Assembly: GCA_964431495.1 (NCBI GenBank)
Contig: CAYSJU010000011.1
Coordinates: forward strand, 1-58,552
Direction: 5' to 3'
DNA: 58,552 nucleotides
DNA from: CAYSJU01 sp964431495
GTDB taxonomy: Bacteria; Omnitrophota; Gorgyraeia; Tantalellales; Tantalellaceae
Position 1 is the first letter of the stretch. Each line of letters begins with the position of its first letter. The notes beneath the pieces are model-generated. The model had not been told where the DNA came from and ran no database searches. It saw nothing but the letters and a program-made list of their open reading frames with translations. Positions 16,762 to 25,566 of the stretch are shown here, piece by piece. Made by a program: the position numbers and the translations under genes.

Positions 16762-17541
16762 TCATTCTATTATGCACAGGACTTCTTCCTCGTCAAAAAA
16801 ATTCGCGAACGGTTTAATGATAGCGTATTTATACAGGCCGGTCTTGCTTTTATGAGCGGAGACCACTTCGCCGATAAGAATGCCCTTCGGGAATATCCGG
16901 CTCAATCCGGAAGTCATGACGATCGACCCCTTTTCCACGTAAGCGTCCAGCGGGATATAGATTATCTTCGCCATTTCCTTGCCGTTCCCGACAACAACGC
17001 CGTTGATACGGCTTCCTTTTATGACCCCGCCCGCCTTAAAGTTCGGGTGCGTCAACAGGGTCACAAAACTGGTATCAGCGCCGGACTCAACGACTTTGCC
17101 CACCAGACCCTTTGCGGAACATACGGCCGTCTGGGGCTTTATCCCGTCCCTGGTCCCCCTGTCAATTATGAACGACCTGGTCCAGTCATTGGGTTCTCTT
17201 GCTATTATCTCGGCTGAGATCGTGTTGAAGCCAAAGTTCTTCTTGAACTGCAAAAGCTCCCTGAGGCGCTCGTTCTCGTCTCTTATATCAGAGAGTCTGG
17301 CGACCTCCAGGGAAAGGTCCCCTGTTCTCTTCCGCAAGGCCCTGTTGTCTTCGTTGACCCGCTCCTTGCTAATGGCATACTGTTTGATCTTATGATACGC
17401 GTTGAAAGGCGCGGCAATGACCCTGACGGTAGCGCATCTGATAGGGATAAAAAAGGAGTGGGTGGAACAAAGAATAAGGACTATTGCGAAAACACCAGCA
17501 ACAATGATCCAGTTTTTATGTCGAGCAAATATTTTAGGCAC
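16762..17541 (-). CDS. mreC: MreC, rod-shape periplasmic scaffold
   Basis: Bitopic protein with a membrane anchor at residues 11-30, a periplasmic coiled coil (about 65-100, SLEVARLSDIRDENERLRELL) and the beta-rich MreC domain (AEIIAREPNDWTRSFIIDRG, GLVGKVVESG, VVVGNG). The 259-residue length is typical. It follows mreB by 16 bp and is followed by mreD, the standard mre order. Confidence 0.95.
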   Translation of the reverse strand: MPKIFARHKNWIIVAGVFAIVLILCSTHSFFIPIRCATVRVIAAPFNAYHKIKQYAISKERVNEDNRALRKRTGDLSLEVARLSDIRDENERLRELLQFKKNFGFNTISAEIIAREPNDWTRSFIIDRGTRDGIKPQTAVCSAKGLVGKVVESGADTSFVTLLTHPNFKAGGVIKGSRINGVVVGNGKEMAKIIYIPLDAYVEKGSIVMTSGLSRIFPKGILIGEVVSAHKSKTGLYKYAIIKPFANFFDEEEVLCIIE

Positions 17542-17557
17542 ATCGAATAATAAGAAG

Positions 17558-18619
17558 TTATTTCTGCAGCCTTGGCGCTACAGTCAGTCTTTTGAGATAT
17601 CCAAGTTCACTCAGCACCTTTCCGGTTCCAAGTACGACCGCTGTAAGCGGGTCGTCAGCCAGGTGGACCGGCAAACCGGTTTCCTCCCCGATAAGTTTAT
17701 CCAGTCCCCGCAGGAGAGCCCCTCCTCCCGCAAGGATCAAACCTCTCTCAATAAGATCCGCTGACAGCTCGGGAGGAGTCCTTTCAAGAGTGATCCTGAC
17801 CGCTTCGATGATCTGCGCGATCGGCTCGGAAAGGGCTTCGCGGATCTCTTCACTGTTTACGGATATCATTTTGGGAAGGCCGGCTACAAGGTCACGTCCC
17901 CTGACTTCCATGGTCAGTTCTTCCGACATGGGATATCCTGAGCCGATCGTTATTTTTATGTCTTCGGCCGTGCGTTCCCCGACCATCAGATTATAGGTCT
18001 TTTTCAGGTAGCTTGTTATCGCTTCATCGAGCTCGTCGCCCCCGATGCGTATTGACTTGGAGAAGACGACCCCGGCGAGGGATATTACCGCCATTTCGGT
18101 CGTGCCTCCGCCGACATCGATCACCATATTGCCGAAGGGTTCATGTATGGGAAGACCAACGCCTATGGAAGCGGCGATGGGTTCTTCTATCATGTAAACT
18201 TCCCGGGCGCCGGCATGGAGGGCGGAATCTTTTACCGCTCGTCTCTCCACCTCCGTGATACCCGATGGAACAGCGATAACGATACGCGGCCGGATCAGTC
18301 TGCGCGAATGGTGAACCTTCTTGATGAAGTATCTGAGCATGTTCTCCGTTATGTCAAAATCAGCTATAACGCCGTCCCTCATAGGTCTTATTGCCACGAT
18401 ATTTCCGGGAGTCCTGCCCAGCATGCGCTTTGCCTCTTCTCCGACGGCCAGGACATTCGTTGTCCCGGCTTCGATCGCCACAACGGAAGGTTCACAGAGA
18501 ACCACCCCTTCGTTTTTGAGATATACAAGAGTGGATGCAGTGCCCAGATCGATCCCTATGTCGCTTGAAAAAAGACCCATCATCCTCTCAAGAGCTTCAG
18601 CTATTTTTCTTTGTATCAT
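17558..18619 (-). CDS. mreB: MreB, actin-like rod-shape protein
   Basis: Filament-forming ATPase that directs wall elongation. Nucleotide motifs are intact: phosphate-1 DIGIDLGTASTLVY, phosphate-2 VIDVGGGTTEMAVISL, and adenosine motif LAGGGALLRGLD. The start at 18619 adds MIQRKIAEALERM before the usual beginning (MGLFSSDIGIDLG); this segment can form an amphipathic helix like the N-terminal membrane helix of Gram-negative MreB, and an AAGG lies seven bases upstream, so I keep the longer form. The internal ATGs at 18583/18580 are alternatives. A possible promoter lies in the short gap after aroA. Confidence 0.97.
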   Translation of the reverse strand: MIQRKIAEALERMMGLFSSDIGIDLGTASTLVYLKNEGVVLCEPSVVAIEAGTTNVLAVGEEAKRMLGRTPGNIVAIRPMRDGVIADFDITENMLRYFIKKVHHSRRLIRPRIVIAVPSGITEVERRAVKDSALHAGAREVYMIEEPIAASIGVGLPIHEPFGNMVIDVGGGTTEMAVISLAGVVFSKSIRIGGDELDEAITSYLKKTYNLMVGERTAEDIKITIGSGYPMSEELTMEVRGRDLVAGLPKMISVNSEEIREALSEPIAQIIEAVRITLERTPPELSADLIERGLILAGGGALLRGLDKLIGEETGLPVHLADDPLTAVVLGTGKVLSELGYLKRLTVAPRLQK

Positions 18620-18674
18620 GAGTAAGCCTTATTTTTTGGTTGCCAGATTTTTTTGTCACACAATACCATACAGT

Positions 18675-18704
18675 ATTATATAACAAAAAGAGGTTTTATC
18701 CAAA
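18675..18704 (-). promoter_or_regulatory. Possible promoter of the mre-mrd-rodA operon
   Basis: On the minus strand, TTTGGA (18704-18699, overlapping the end of aroA), an 18-bp spacer and a consensus TATAAT (18680-18675), about 55 bp before mreB. The -35 is weak. Confidence 0.4.
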
Positions 18705-19988
18705 CGTTAATTTCTGCAAGTCCTCCATGAATCCCGGGTATGAAGTGTCCGCGCATTCGGTGTTCTTTACAAGACATTCCCCGTCTGAAAGAAGGGACGC
18801 GACAGCCATGCTCATGGCGGTCCGGTGATCGCCGAAGCTTTCCAGATGAGCGAGTTTGAGCTTTTTAGCGTCGCCCGAAATCACGAGTGAATCCTTCGAT
18901 TCGGTTATATGCGCGCCCATGTTATAAAGATTTTGTGTCATACTTTTTACCCTGTCGGTTTCCTTGAGTTTTAACTCACCGACCCCGCTGATAATGGTCT
19001 CGCCCTCAGCCATTGACGCGGCTACCATAAGCACGGGTATCTCGTCGATCAGAAGAGGTATTTCTTCAGCTTTTACAACCGTTCCCCTCAGTTTCGAAGT
19101 TCTGACCACCAGGTCGCCTTTTGGCTCGAAACTGTCGCTGACATCCAGAACCTCAATATTACCACCCATCCTTTTGAGGACATCCAGGATACCCTTGCGC
19201 GTGTGATTGAGCCCGACGCCGCGGAGGATTATGCTCGAATTCTTGACCAGGAGCGCTGCTACCATGAAAAAAGCCGCGCTGGATATGTCGCCCGGCACCG
19301 TGACATCTTTTGATACCAGCTCTTTGAGCCCGGTGATCTCCGTTCTAAGCCCTTTCCGCCGTATATCCGCGGAAAAGTATTCGAGCATGCGCTCGGTGTG
19401 ATCCCTTGACTGGAACGCTTCGGTCACAATAGTGGTGCCATCGGCATACAGGCCGGCAGAAAGGACGCAGGATTTGACCTGCGCGCTGGCAACAGGCGTT
19501 ACGTAATCGACCGGGCACAGCGGTCCTTCCCTGCCCTGGATTCGCAAAGGAGCGTGGTCCCCTCCTTCCATTGGTTTTATCCCGGCCCCCATAAGTGTCA
19601 GCGGGTCGATAATGCGCTGCATGGGCCTTTTGGAAAGGGAATCATCTCCGGTAAGGACTGTTGTAAAATTCTGACCTGCCAGTATTCCGGACATGATGCG
19701 CATACTCGTTCCGGAATTGCCCAGATAAACCGGTTTAGGGCAAACGGAAAGGCCCTTAAGCCCCTTTCCGTGAACGGTTACCGCGTCCTCTTCCTGTTTT
19801 ATTCCCACTCCCAGAGAACGGAATGCCTCAAGCGTCCGCATGCAGTCTTCCGCGGGAAGGAAATTCCGTATCTTCAAGTCGCCTTCAGATATAGCCCCGA
19901 ACATTATCGCCCTGTGGGAGATACTTTTATCGGCAGGGACCGAGATCTCTCCTTTAATTCCTTTAGGCGGACTTATTTTCCAATCCAT
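18696..19988 (-). CDS. aroA: EPSP synthase (3-phosphoshikimate 1-carboxyvinyltransferase)
   Basis: Sixth step of the shikimate pathway, joining shikimate-3-phosphate and phosphoenolpyruvate. The 430-residue protein has the substrate-binding ADKSISHRA near residue 20, GNSGTSMR near 90, SKRPM near 120, VPGDISSAAFF, and the C-terminal LKETDR and FGDHRTAM motifs. All catalytic-site signatures are present. The shikimate gene stands alone between rluD and mreB, without other aro genes. Confidence 0.97.
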   Translation of the reverse strand: MDWKISPPKGIKGEISVPADKSISHRAIMFGAISEGDLKIRNFLPAEDCMRTLEAFRSLGVGIKQEEDAVTVHGKGLKGLSVCPKPVYLGNSGTSMRIMSGILAGQNFTTVLTGDDSLSKRPMQRIIDPLTLMGAGIKPMEGGDHAPLRIQGREGPLCPVDYVTPVASAQVKSCVLSAGLYADGTTIVTEAFQSRDHTERMLEYFSADIRRKGLRTEITGLKELVSKDVTVPGDISSAAFFMVAALLVKNSSIILRGVGLNHTRKGILDVLKRMGGNIEVLDVSDSFEPKGDLVVRTSKLRGTVVKAEEIPLLIDEIPVLMVAASMAEGETIISGVGELKLKETDRVKSMTQNLYNMGAHITESKDSLVISGDAKKLKLAHLESFGDHRTAMSMAVASLLSDGECLVKNTECADTSYPGFMEDLQKLTFG

Positions 19989-20032
19989 GATATAGCACTC
20001 TTTCTTTGATACGATATTATTTCAATATCTAA

Positions 20033-20076
20033 ATGGTCTATAGCCGATAGTCTATAGTCAATAAACCATCGACCAT
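20033..20076. repeat. Imperfect hairpin of GTCTATAG units between rluD and aroA
   Basis: Outer arms ATGGTC (20033-20038) and GACCAT (20071-20076) enclose GGTCTATAG and TAGTCTATAGTC units related to the palindromes at 14513-14535. It fills much of the 87-bp gap and reaches the stop codon of rluD. Confidence 0.5.
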
Positions 20077-20978
20077 CATTCGCCTCGATCAATAACTTCC
20101 ATTATATCATCGGGTACAGGAGAATGAAACTCCATATATTTTCCGGTTTCCGGATGAGAGAACCCTATCATCTCAGCATGGAGCGCGTGCCGGGCGATCT
20201 CTCCCCCCTTACCGTATGTCTTATCGCCAAGGATCGGATGTCCTATGTGCTTCATGTGAACGCGTATCTGGTGTGTCCTGCCCGTTTCCAGCTCCAGCCG
20301 CAGGAGAGAGAAGTTACCGAATCTTTCAGCTACATGGTATGTGGTGCGAGCATTCTTCCCTTTCGCGAACGCCACATCCATTTTTTGACGGTCAACCGGA
20401 TGTCTGGCGATCGGCACTTCGACAACGCCGTTATCAAACTCCACGCGGCCCATGACCAGTGCGATGTATCTTTTTTTCACCGCCTTTGCTTGGAACTGTT
20501 TTGACAGGGAACGGAGTGCCCTGTCGTTCTTGGCCACCACCAGAAGGCCGGAAGTATCCTTGTCAAGCCTGTGCACAATGCCCGGCCTGGACTCGTCACT
20601 GCTGGCCGGCAGGCTCCTGCAGTGGTGAAGAAGGGCGTTCACAAGCGTGCCTTTTTTGTTGCCCGAGCCGGGATGGACGACCATGCCCGCGGGCTTGTCG
20701 ACGACTATTATCCAGTCGTCTTCATACACGATGTTCAGCTTTATATCCTCCCCTTCCAGGCGACTTTTTTCCTGTGGAGGCATCTGGAGAAACACCTGAT
20801 CCCCTTCCCGCGCGATGTAATGAGGCTTGACGCTTTCACCGTTCACCCTGACAAGGTCCTTATCCATCAGGGCCTTAACATAAGTGCGGGAATATTCCTC
20901 GCCCAGTTTCAGCGCTATGCACTTGTCAACGCGCGTCCCCTTACTGTCGGCATCAATTGTAAATCTAAGTTCCTTCAT
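20076..20978 (-). CDS. rluD: RluD-family 23S rRNA pseudouridine synthase
   Basis: Converts uridines of 23S rRNA to pseudouridine. An N-terminal S4 RNA-binding domain (residues about 14-70, TRVDKCIALKLGEEYSRTYVKALM) is followed by the catalytic domain with HRLDKDTSGLLVVAK, the family motif holding the catalytic Asp, and RTHQIRVHMKHIGHPILGD. 300 residues is standard. The gene overlaps lgt by 14 nt, so translation is coupled. RluD versus another RluA-type specificity cannot be settled by sequence alone, although the S4 domain favours RluD/RluC. Confidence 0.93.
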   Translation of the reverse strand: MKELRFTIDADSKGTRVDKCIALKLGEEYSRTYVKALMDKDLVRVNGESVKPHYIAREGDQVFLQMPPQEKSRLEGEDIKLNIVYEDDWIIVVDKPAGMVVHPGSGNKKGTLVNALLHHCRSLPASSDESRPGIVHRLDKDTSGLLVVAKNDRALRSLSKQFQAKAVKKRYIALVMGRVEFDNGVVEVPIARHPVDRQKMDVAFAKGKNARTTYHVAERFGNFSLLRLELETGRTHQIRVHMKHIGHPILGDKTYGKGGEIARHALHAEMIGFSHPETGKYMEFHSPVPDDIMEVIDRGE

Positions 20979-21735
20979 CTAAGGCCATGTTCCCGGGGTT
21001 CTTCGCCCGTAAATAAAGTATGATCCATACAGCCAGGCCCAGCAGAAACATTACGCCGCTTATGACCTGGGCAAGGGTCATGCCAGGCAGGACAGGAGGC
21101 GTGTCACCCCTGAAAAACTCGATAAAAAACCTGAAAACAGAATAAATGATCACATAGGCGCAAAAAACAGAACCATCAAAAGTTTTTTTGCCCCGCAGGA
21201 AGCTCAGGAAAAAATATAAGAGCAGGAGAAACAATGACGAGTAAAGCTGGACAGGTATCCTCATGTGAAGCTCTCCAGGGAATGTCACCCCAGGGCCGGT
21301 CTCTATTATTTTTCCGTAACAGCAGCCGTTAAAGAAGCAGCCAATGCGCCCGATGGCGTGTCCCAATGGGATATATGGAGCTAAAAAGTCGCTTGTCCTC
21401 CAGAACGGGAGTCCCTTAAAACGGCTTAAAAGAACACCCGCGGCAACAGCCAAAACCAGGCTGCCGTGAAACGCCATGCCTCCGTCCCTGAGAGCTAGAA
21501 CCCTCAGAGGATATTGGATATAGTATTGCCAGTTGATAAGCACATACAGGAGCCTCCCGCCCACAATGCCGATTATCAGTATCCAGACCAGGCAATCCAG
21601 GATCTTGTCAAAAGGCATGCCGAACCGTTCCGTGTCCCTGCGTATAAGGAATATACAGGTCAAGAACGCTATGGCCAGGAAGAATCCGTAGCTATATATA
21701 GTAACCGGACCGATTTCTATTAATACCCGATGCAT
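20965..21735 (-). CDS. lgt: Prolipoprotein diacylglyceryl transferase
   Basis: Inner-membrane enzyme that transfers diacylglycerol from phosphatidylglycerol to the lipobox Cys of prolipoproteins. The 256-residue protein has about seven membrane segments, FHGSLVLAV (essential His region) and the Lgt signature GRIGCFFNGCCYG near residue 130. It is separated from lspA, the next enzyme of the pathway, by a cluster of palindromes, and overlaps rluD. Confidence 0.96.
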   Translation of the reverse strand: MHRVLIEIGPVTIYSYGFFLAIAFLTCIFLIRRDTERFGMPFDKILDCLVWILIIGIVGGRLLYVLINWQYYIQYPLRVLALRDGGMAFHGSLVLAVAAGVLLSRFKGLPFWRTSDFLAPYIPLGHAIGRIGCFFNGCCYGKIIETGPGVTFPGELHMRIPVQLYSSLFLLLLYFFLSFLRGKKTFDGSVFCAYVIIYSVFRFFIEFFRGDTPPVLPGMTLAQVISGVMFLLGLAVWIILYLRAKNPGNMALDEGT

Positions 21736-21750
21736 ATTGTAATTTATAGC

Positions 21751-21768
21751 GGTCGGATCTATCCGACC
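21751..21768. repeat. Palindrome GGTCGGAT-CT-ATCCGACC
   Basis: A perfect 8-bp inverted repeat with a 2-base centre, the first of three palindromic units in the lspA-lgt gap. Confidence 0.75.
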
Positions 21769-21773
21769 ATTGC

Positions 21774-21801
21774 GTAGGGGCTCGATTCATCGAGCCCCTA
21801 C
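21774..21801. repeat. 28-bp palindrome with GTAGGGGCTCGAT arms
   Basis: Perfect 13-bp arms around a 2-base centre. The central GAT-TC-ATC replaces the GGAT-CT-ATCC core of its neighbours while the GTAGGGG / CCCCTAC ends match those of the third unit. Confidence 0.8.
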
Positions 21802-21808
21802 ATTATTC

Positions 21809-22315
21809 TCATTCTGTAGGGGGCGGATCTATCCGACCCCATTTGATCATGCTCCCTGCGACTGAAGCGATAAGTATTCCAACGCCGATAGTGATAAAAC
21901 TGTCAGCGATATTGAAGACCGGCCATATTCTTAAATCTATAAAATCGATCACATGGCCGAAACGCAAGCGGTCCGTGAGGTTTCCCAGTGTTCCGGAAAG
22001 GATGAAGCTCAGGGCCAGCTTCTCGAAAAAACGGAGACTCTTCCGTTTAAGGAAGAGAAATAGACATATAAAAAATACCGAAAGAGCCGCGATTATCACA
22101 AAGAAACGTGGATGAGATCTGAACATTCCAAAGGCAGCGCCCGTGTTGTACACAAGAGTGAGGTGGAGGATATTTTTGTTCAATATCACGCTTTCGCCCG
22201 GCGTTAAAACATTCCCCGCGAAAAATTTTGACACCTGGTCCAGTGCATATACGAGAAAGCCTGACGCGAAGAGTAACACTATCTGCCGCTCTTTTTTTCT
22301 TCCTTTTCCTGACAT
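21809..22315 (-). CDS. lspA: Signal peptidase II (lipoprotein signal peptidase)
   Basis: Aspartic protease of the inner membrane that cleaves signal peptides of diacylated prolipoproteins. Four membrane segments are visible, with YNTGAAFGMF, the catalytic-Asp motif GNLTDRL and the second Asp in FNIADSFITIG. The ATG at 22315 is chosen over a TTG at 22324; both overlap the end of the upstream dksA/traR-type gene. Oddly, the last residues (GRIDPPPTE) are encoded by a palindromic repeat unit at 21816-21840, so the natural stop was apparently lost or replaced by the insertion. Confidence 0.95.
   Translation of the reverse strand: MSGKGRKKERQIVLLFASGFLVYALDQVSKFFAGNVLTPGESVILNKNILHLTLVYNTGAAFGMFRSHPRFFVIIAALSVFFICLFLFLKRKSLRFFEKLALSFILSGTLGNLTDRLRFGHVIDFIDLRIWPVFNIADSFITIGVGILIASVAGSMIKWGRIDPPPTE
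21816..21840. repeat. Degenerate palindrome inside the 3' end of lspA
   Basis: GTAGGGGGCGGAT-CT-ATCCGACCCC is the third unit of the cluster, with mismatched arms. It supplies the last codons of lspA before the TGA at 21809-21811. Confidence 0.7.
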
Positions 22316-22695
22316 ATTATGCAATGTTGCGCCTGTGGCAAGGCTTTTAAACGCTGCCTGGAGATCGGTTCACCGCACATGTCGCACTTCCCGTATGTCC
22401 CGTCATCTATGCGTTTCATAGCGTCGTCCAGGGCGTACAGCCTTTCCCGCTCTCCTTCGGCCAGTTCAAGCGAGAACTCCCTGTCGTATAGATCCGTTGC
22501 CATATCCGCCATATGAAAAGCATATCCGGAAAGATCACCCGAGGCATCTTTGATCGATTTATTCAGGGCTTCCCCCCTGATCCTCATTAACTCCTCCAGT
22601 ATCATGGCCTTCTGTTCGATCAGCGTCTGCCTTATCTTTTTGAGTTCAGTTTTGGTGTAATTCTTCTTCTTGCTCGATCTTTTCTTATTTAGCAT
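22279..22695 (-). CDS. DksA/TraR-type zinc-finger regulator
   Basis: 138-residue protein with a basic N-terminus, a long coiled-coil helix (residues about 15-95) and a C-terminal C4 zinc finger (CDMCGEPISRQRLKALPQAQHCIIC). This is the DksA/TraR layout; such proteins bind the RNA polymerase secondary channel and modulate transcription with ppGpp. The coiled-coil tip (DGTYG before the finger) is compatible. It is co-translated with its neighbours: 11-nt overlap with ileS and overlap with lspA. An ileS-dksA/traR-lspA order recurs in several bacterial groups. The precise DksA role is unproven. Confidence 0.88.
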   Translation of the reverse strand: MLNKKRSSKKKNYTKTELKKIRQTLIEQKAMILEELMRIRGEALNKSIKDASGDLSGYAFHMADMATDLYDREFSLELAEGERERLYALDDAMKRIDDGTYGKCDMCGEPISRQRLKALPQAQHCIICQEKEEKKSGR

Positions 22696-25507
22696 CGTGG
22701 CTCCTTTTCGATATTACGTCAGAACACCGCCTGCATAACTCAGGGTATTCTTTGTTTTCCCCGACAGTTTCACTGTAATTCCAGCACCGCGGGCATTTTT
22801 CACCAACGGCCCTGGATATTTTTACCTTTAGCGGAAAACCAGTAGCGTCTTCCATGCCTTTTTCCGGCGACTCTGAGACACTTGCCTGAGAGACCCTGAA
22901 AAGAAGTGGCAGGATATCAATGTTTCCTTTCAGGAAGGCCTTCATGTTGCCGTCATCAGTATACATGGATATCCTGGCTTCCAGGGAGCTTCCTATCAAT
23001 CCTACCCCCCTTTTTTTCTCAAGGGACTTCATTATTTCGTCTTTCATACCCAGTATCCTGTCCCATTTGTCATCAAGGCCCGGGTTCTCCCAGCCCTTCA
23101 TCTCTTTTTGCAAATCAGGCCAGTCTGACATGTGGACGCTTTGATCCTTTGCCGCCATAGAGACATGCTGCCAGACCTCTTCTGTCGTGAAGGCCAGGAT
23201 GGGCGACATGACCCTGACCAGCATATGAAGTATATGAAATATCACTGTCTGCGCGGACCGTCTCGCCACAGAGTCAGACGCTTCTATATACAATATGTCC
23301 TTCAAAACGTCAAGATAAAAAGAGCTTACCTCATAAACACAGAAATCGTAAACAGCCCTGTACACTTTATGGAATTCCCAGGCGTCGTAATGAGCGGTCA
23401 CGTTCTTTACCAGCCGGTACAGACGTGAAAGCATCCACCGGTCGGTCTCGGATAAGGCATCGTGCGCCACTGGATCCTTTGACGGGTCAAAATCATACAA
23501 ATTGCTGAGAAGATACCGGAAGGTGTTCCTTATTTTTCTATAGCCGTCAGCCAGCCTGGCCAGTATCTCCGGAGAAAGCTTGATATCGCCTTCGTAATCA
23601 CTTGAAGCGACCCACAGGCGAAGTATATCAGCCCCGTATTTCTGCATTACTTCCTGCGGGCTGATGATGTTCCCGATGGATTTGGACATCTTTTTACCTT
23701 CAGCGTCAACGACAAATCCGTGTGTTAGGACCTTTTTGTAAGGGGGCCGGCCCTTTATTCCCATGGAGGTTATAAGAGCTGTCTGGAACCAGCCGCGGTG
23801 CTGGTCAGAACCCTCGAGATACAGGTCCGCGGGGAAGTCAAGTTCTTTCCGTGCTTCAAGAACGGCCTGGTGGCTCACGCCGGAATCAAACCACACATCA
23901 AGGATATTTTCCTCTTTGCGGAATTTTTTGCTTCCGCAATTGCCGCAGGCCCCATTCGCCGGGATGAGCTTTTCAACATCCTTTTCAAACCAGGCGTCCG
24001 AGCCTTCCTTTCTGACCAGAGCGGCAAAATTTTTTATGATGTCCGCGCTGGTAAACGACGTTCCGCATTCAACACACTGAAAGGCGGGAAACGGCACTCC
24101 CCAGTAGCGTTGTCTTGAAAGACACCAGTCCGGCCTGTTCTCCACCATTGAGCTTATGCGCTCCTCTCCCGCTTGAGGGACCCATTCCACGTCTTCCTTT
24201 ATGGCCTTGATCATTTTTTCCCGCAGATTGTTATGGTCAACGTTCATGAACCACTGTTCCGTGGCCCGGAAGATTATGGGTTCTTTGCACCTCCAGCAAT
24301 GGGGATATGAATGGGTTACCTCCTCGGAGTATATAAGGCTGTCTTCGTCTTTCATCTTATTGATTATCGCTTTATTGGCATCAAATACATCCTGGCGCGC
24401 GAATTCACCAGCCTTGTCAGTGAACTTTCCGCTGTCATCCACCGGCATGATCACAGGGAGATCATATTTCTGCCCTGTCATATAATCGTCCTGCCCGTGT
24501 CCCGGCGCAGTATGCACGCATCCTGTGCCTTCGTCCTTTGTAATATAATCAGCCGGCACAAGAACGGAATCCCGGTCCATGAACGGATGGCGGGCTTTTT
24601 TCATGGACTCGACTATTTTTTCCCCGGATTTTTTTTCGAGGACTTTATATTCGTTTATCCTGAACTTTTCCATGAGGCCGTCTACAAGTTCAGAAGCCAT
24701 TATCCATATTTCATCGTTGACGCTTACATATGAATACAGAAATTCGGGATGCATGGCGACCGCGACATTTGCTAAGAGAGTCCACGGGGTCGTGGTCCAG
24801 ATGATAAAATATGCTGTTTTGCCGGATATCTTGTTTAAGGTTTCAAACTTCACATAGATAGAAGGAGAGGTCTTGTCGTTGTATTCCACTTCTGCCTCGG
24901 CAAGGGCTGTTTCGCAGGTCTTGCACCAGTTAACGGGCTTCAGTCCCTTGTAAATATATCCTTTCTCATAGAGGTCAGCGAGACAGAAAAGGATATCTGC
25001 CTCATAATTTTTCGAAAGCGTCAGATACGGCTTTTCCCAGTCACCGAACACGCCCAGTCTTTTGAACTCATCCGACTGGATCTTTACGTATTTCATCGCG
25101 TAATCATACGCCTTCTTCCGGAATTCCACCTGCCCTATCTCATCCTTGCCTATGTGCAGCTCCTTGAACAGCTGGTGTTCTACGGGAAGGCCGTGACAGT
25201 CCCAGCCGGGGACGTACCGCGAGAGATACCCCTTCATCGTAAAATACTTTACGCACATATCCTTGAGTATCTTATTGAGCACATGCCCCATGTGGATACG
25301 CCCGTTGGCGTAAGGAGGCCCGTCATGCAGTATAAAGCTTTCGGGCGAATTTTTACGTTTTTCTATTATGGCCGCGTAGGTATTCCCTTCCTCCCATTTT
25401 TTGAGGAACTCCGGTTCTCTCTGGGGCAGGCTTGCTTTCATGGGGAATGAAGTCTTCGGAAGGTTCAGAGTATCTTTGTAATTTATTTTTCCCTGGTCGC
25501 TCTTCAT
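22685..25507 (-). CDS. ileS: Isoleucyl-tRNA synthetase
   Basis: Class I aminoacyl-tRNA synthetase of 940 residues, the usual bacterial length. His72-Met-Gly-His75 is the HIGH motif, KMSKSIGN the second ATP motif, and GWDCHGLPVE the conserved segment before the editing domain (TTPWTL, GTGCVHTAPGHGQDD). The C-terminus carries the zinc knuckle CPRCWNYSE...CRRC, typical of the bacterial, non-eukaryotic-like IleRS type. The gap upstream contains an AT-rich dispersed repeat. Confidence 0.98.
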   Translation of the reverse strand: MKSDQGKINYKDTLNLPKTSFPMKASLPQREPEFLKKWEEGNTYAAIIEKRKNSPESFILHDGPPYANGRIHMGHVLNKILKDMCVKYFTMKGYLSRYVPGWDCHGLPVEHQLFKELHIGKDEIGQVEFRKKAYDYAMKYVKIQSDEFKRLGVFGDWEKPYLTLSKNYEADILFCLADLYEKGYIYKGLKPVNWCKTCETALAEAEVEYNDKTSPSIYVKFETLNKISGKTAYFIIWTTTPWTLLANVAVAMHPEFLYSYVSVNDEIWIMASELVDGLMEKFRINEYKVLEKKSGEKIVESMKKARHPFMDRDSVLVPADYITKDEGTGCVHTAPGHGQDDYMTGQKYDLPVIMPVDDSGKFTDKAGEFARQDVFDANKAIINKMKDEDSLIYSEEVTHSYPHCWRCKEPIIFRATEQWFMNVDHNNLREKMIKAIKEDVEWVPQAGEERISSMVENRPDWCLSRQRYWGVPFPAFQCVECGTSFTSADIIKNFAALVRKEGSDAWFEKDVEKLIPANGACGNCGSKKFRKEENILDVWFDSGVSHQAVLEARKELDFPADLYLEGSDQHRGWFQTALITSMGIKGRPPYKKVLTHGFVVDAEGKKMSKSIGNIISPQEVMQKYGADILRLWVASSDYEGDIKLSPEILARLADGYRKIRNTFRYLLSNLYDFDPSKDPVAHDALSETDRWMLSRLYRLVKNVTAHYDAWEFHKVYRAVYDFCVYEVSSFYLDVLKDILYIEASDSVARRSAQTVIFHILHMLVRVMSPILAFTTEEVWQHVSMAAKDQSVHMSDWPDLQKEMKGWENPGLDDKWDRILGMKDEIMKSLEKKRGVGLIGSSLEARISMYTDDGNMKAFLKGNIDILPLLFRVSQASVSESPEKGMEDATGFPLKVKISRAVGEKCPRCWNYSETVGENKEYPELCRRCSDVISKRSHDAK

Positions 25508-25558
25508 TTTTTCAAATTTTTAGCTTTAAATTATAGTTTTTCGTTTTAACTTTTTAAC
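25508..25558. repeat. AT-rich dispersed repeat, copy 1 (reverse orientation)
   Basis: Read on the minus strand it begins GTTAAAAAGTTAAAACG, continues AAAAACTATAATTTAAAGC and ends TAAAAATTTGAA. This is nearly identical to 42166-42221 in the opposite orientation, apart from a 6-nt insertion and one substitution. It fills the ileS-mtnP gap immediately before the ileS start codon. Confidence 0.75.
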
Positions 25559-25566
25559 TTTTACAT

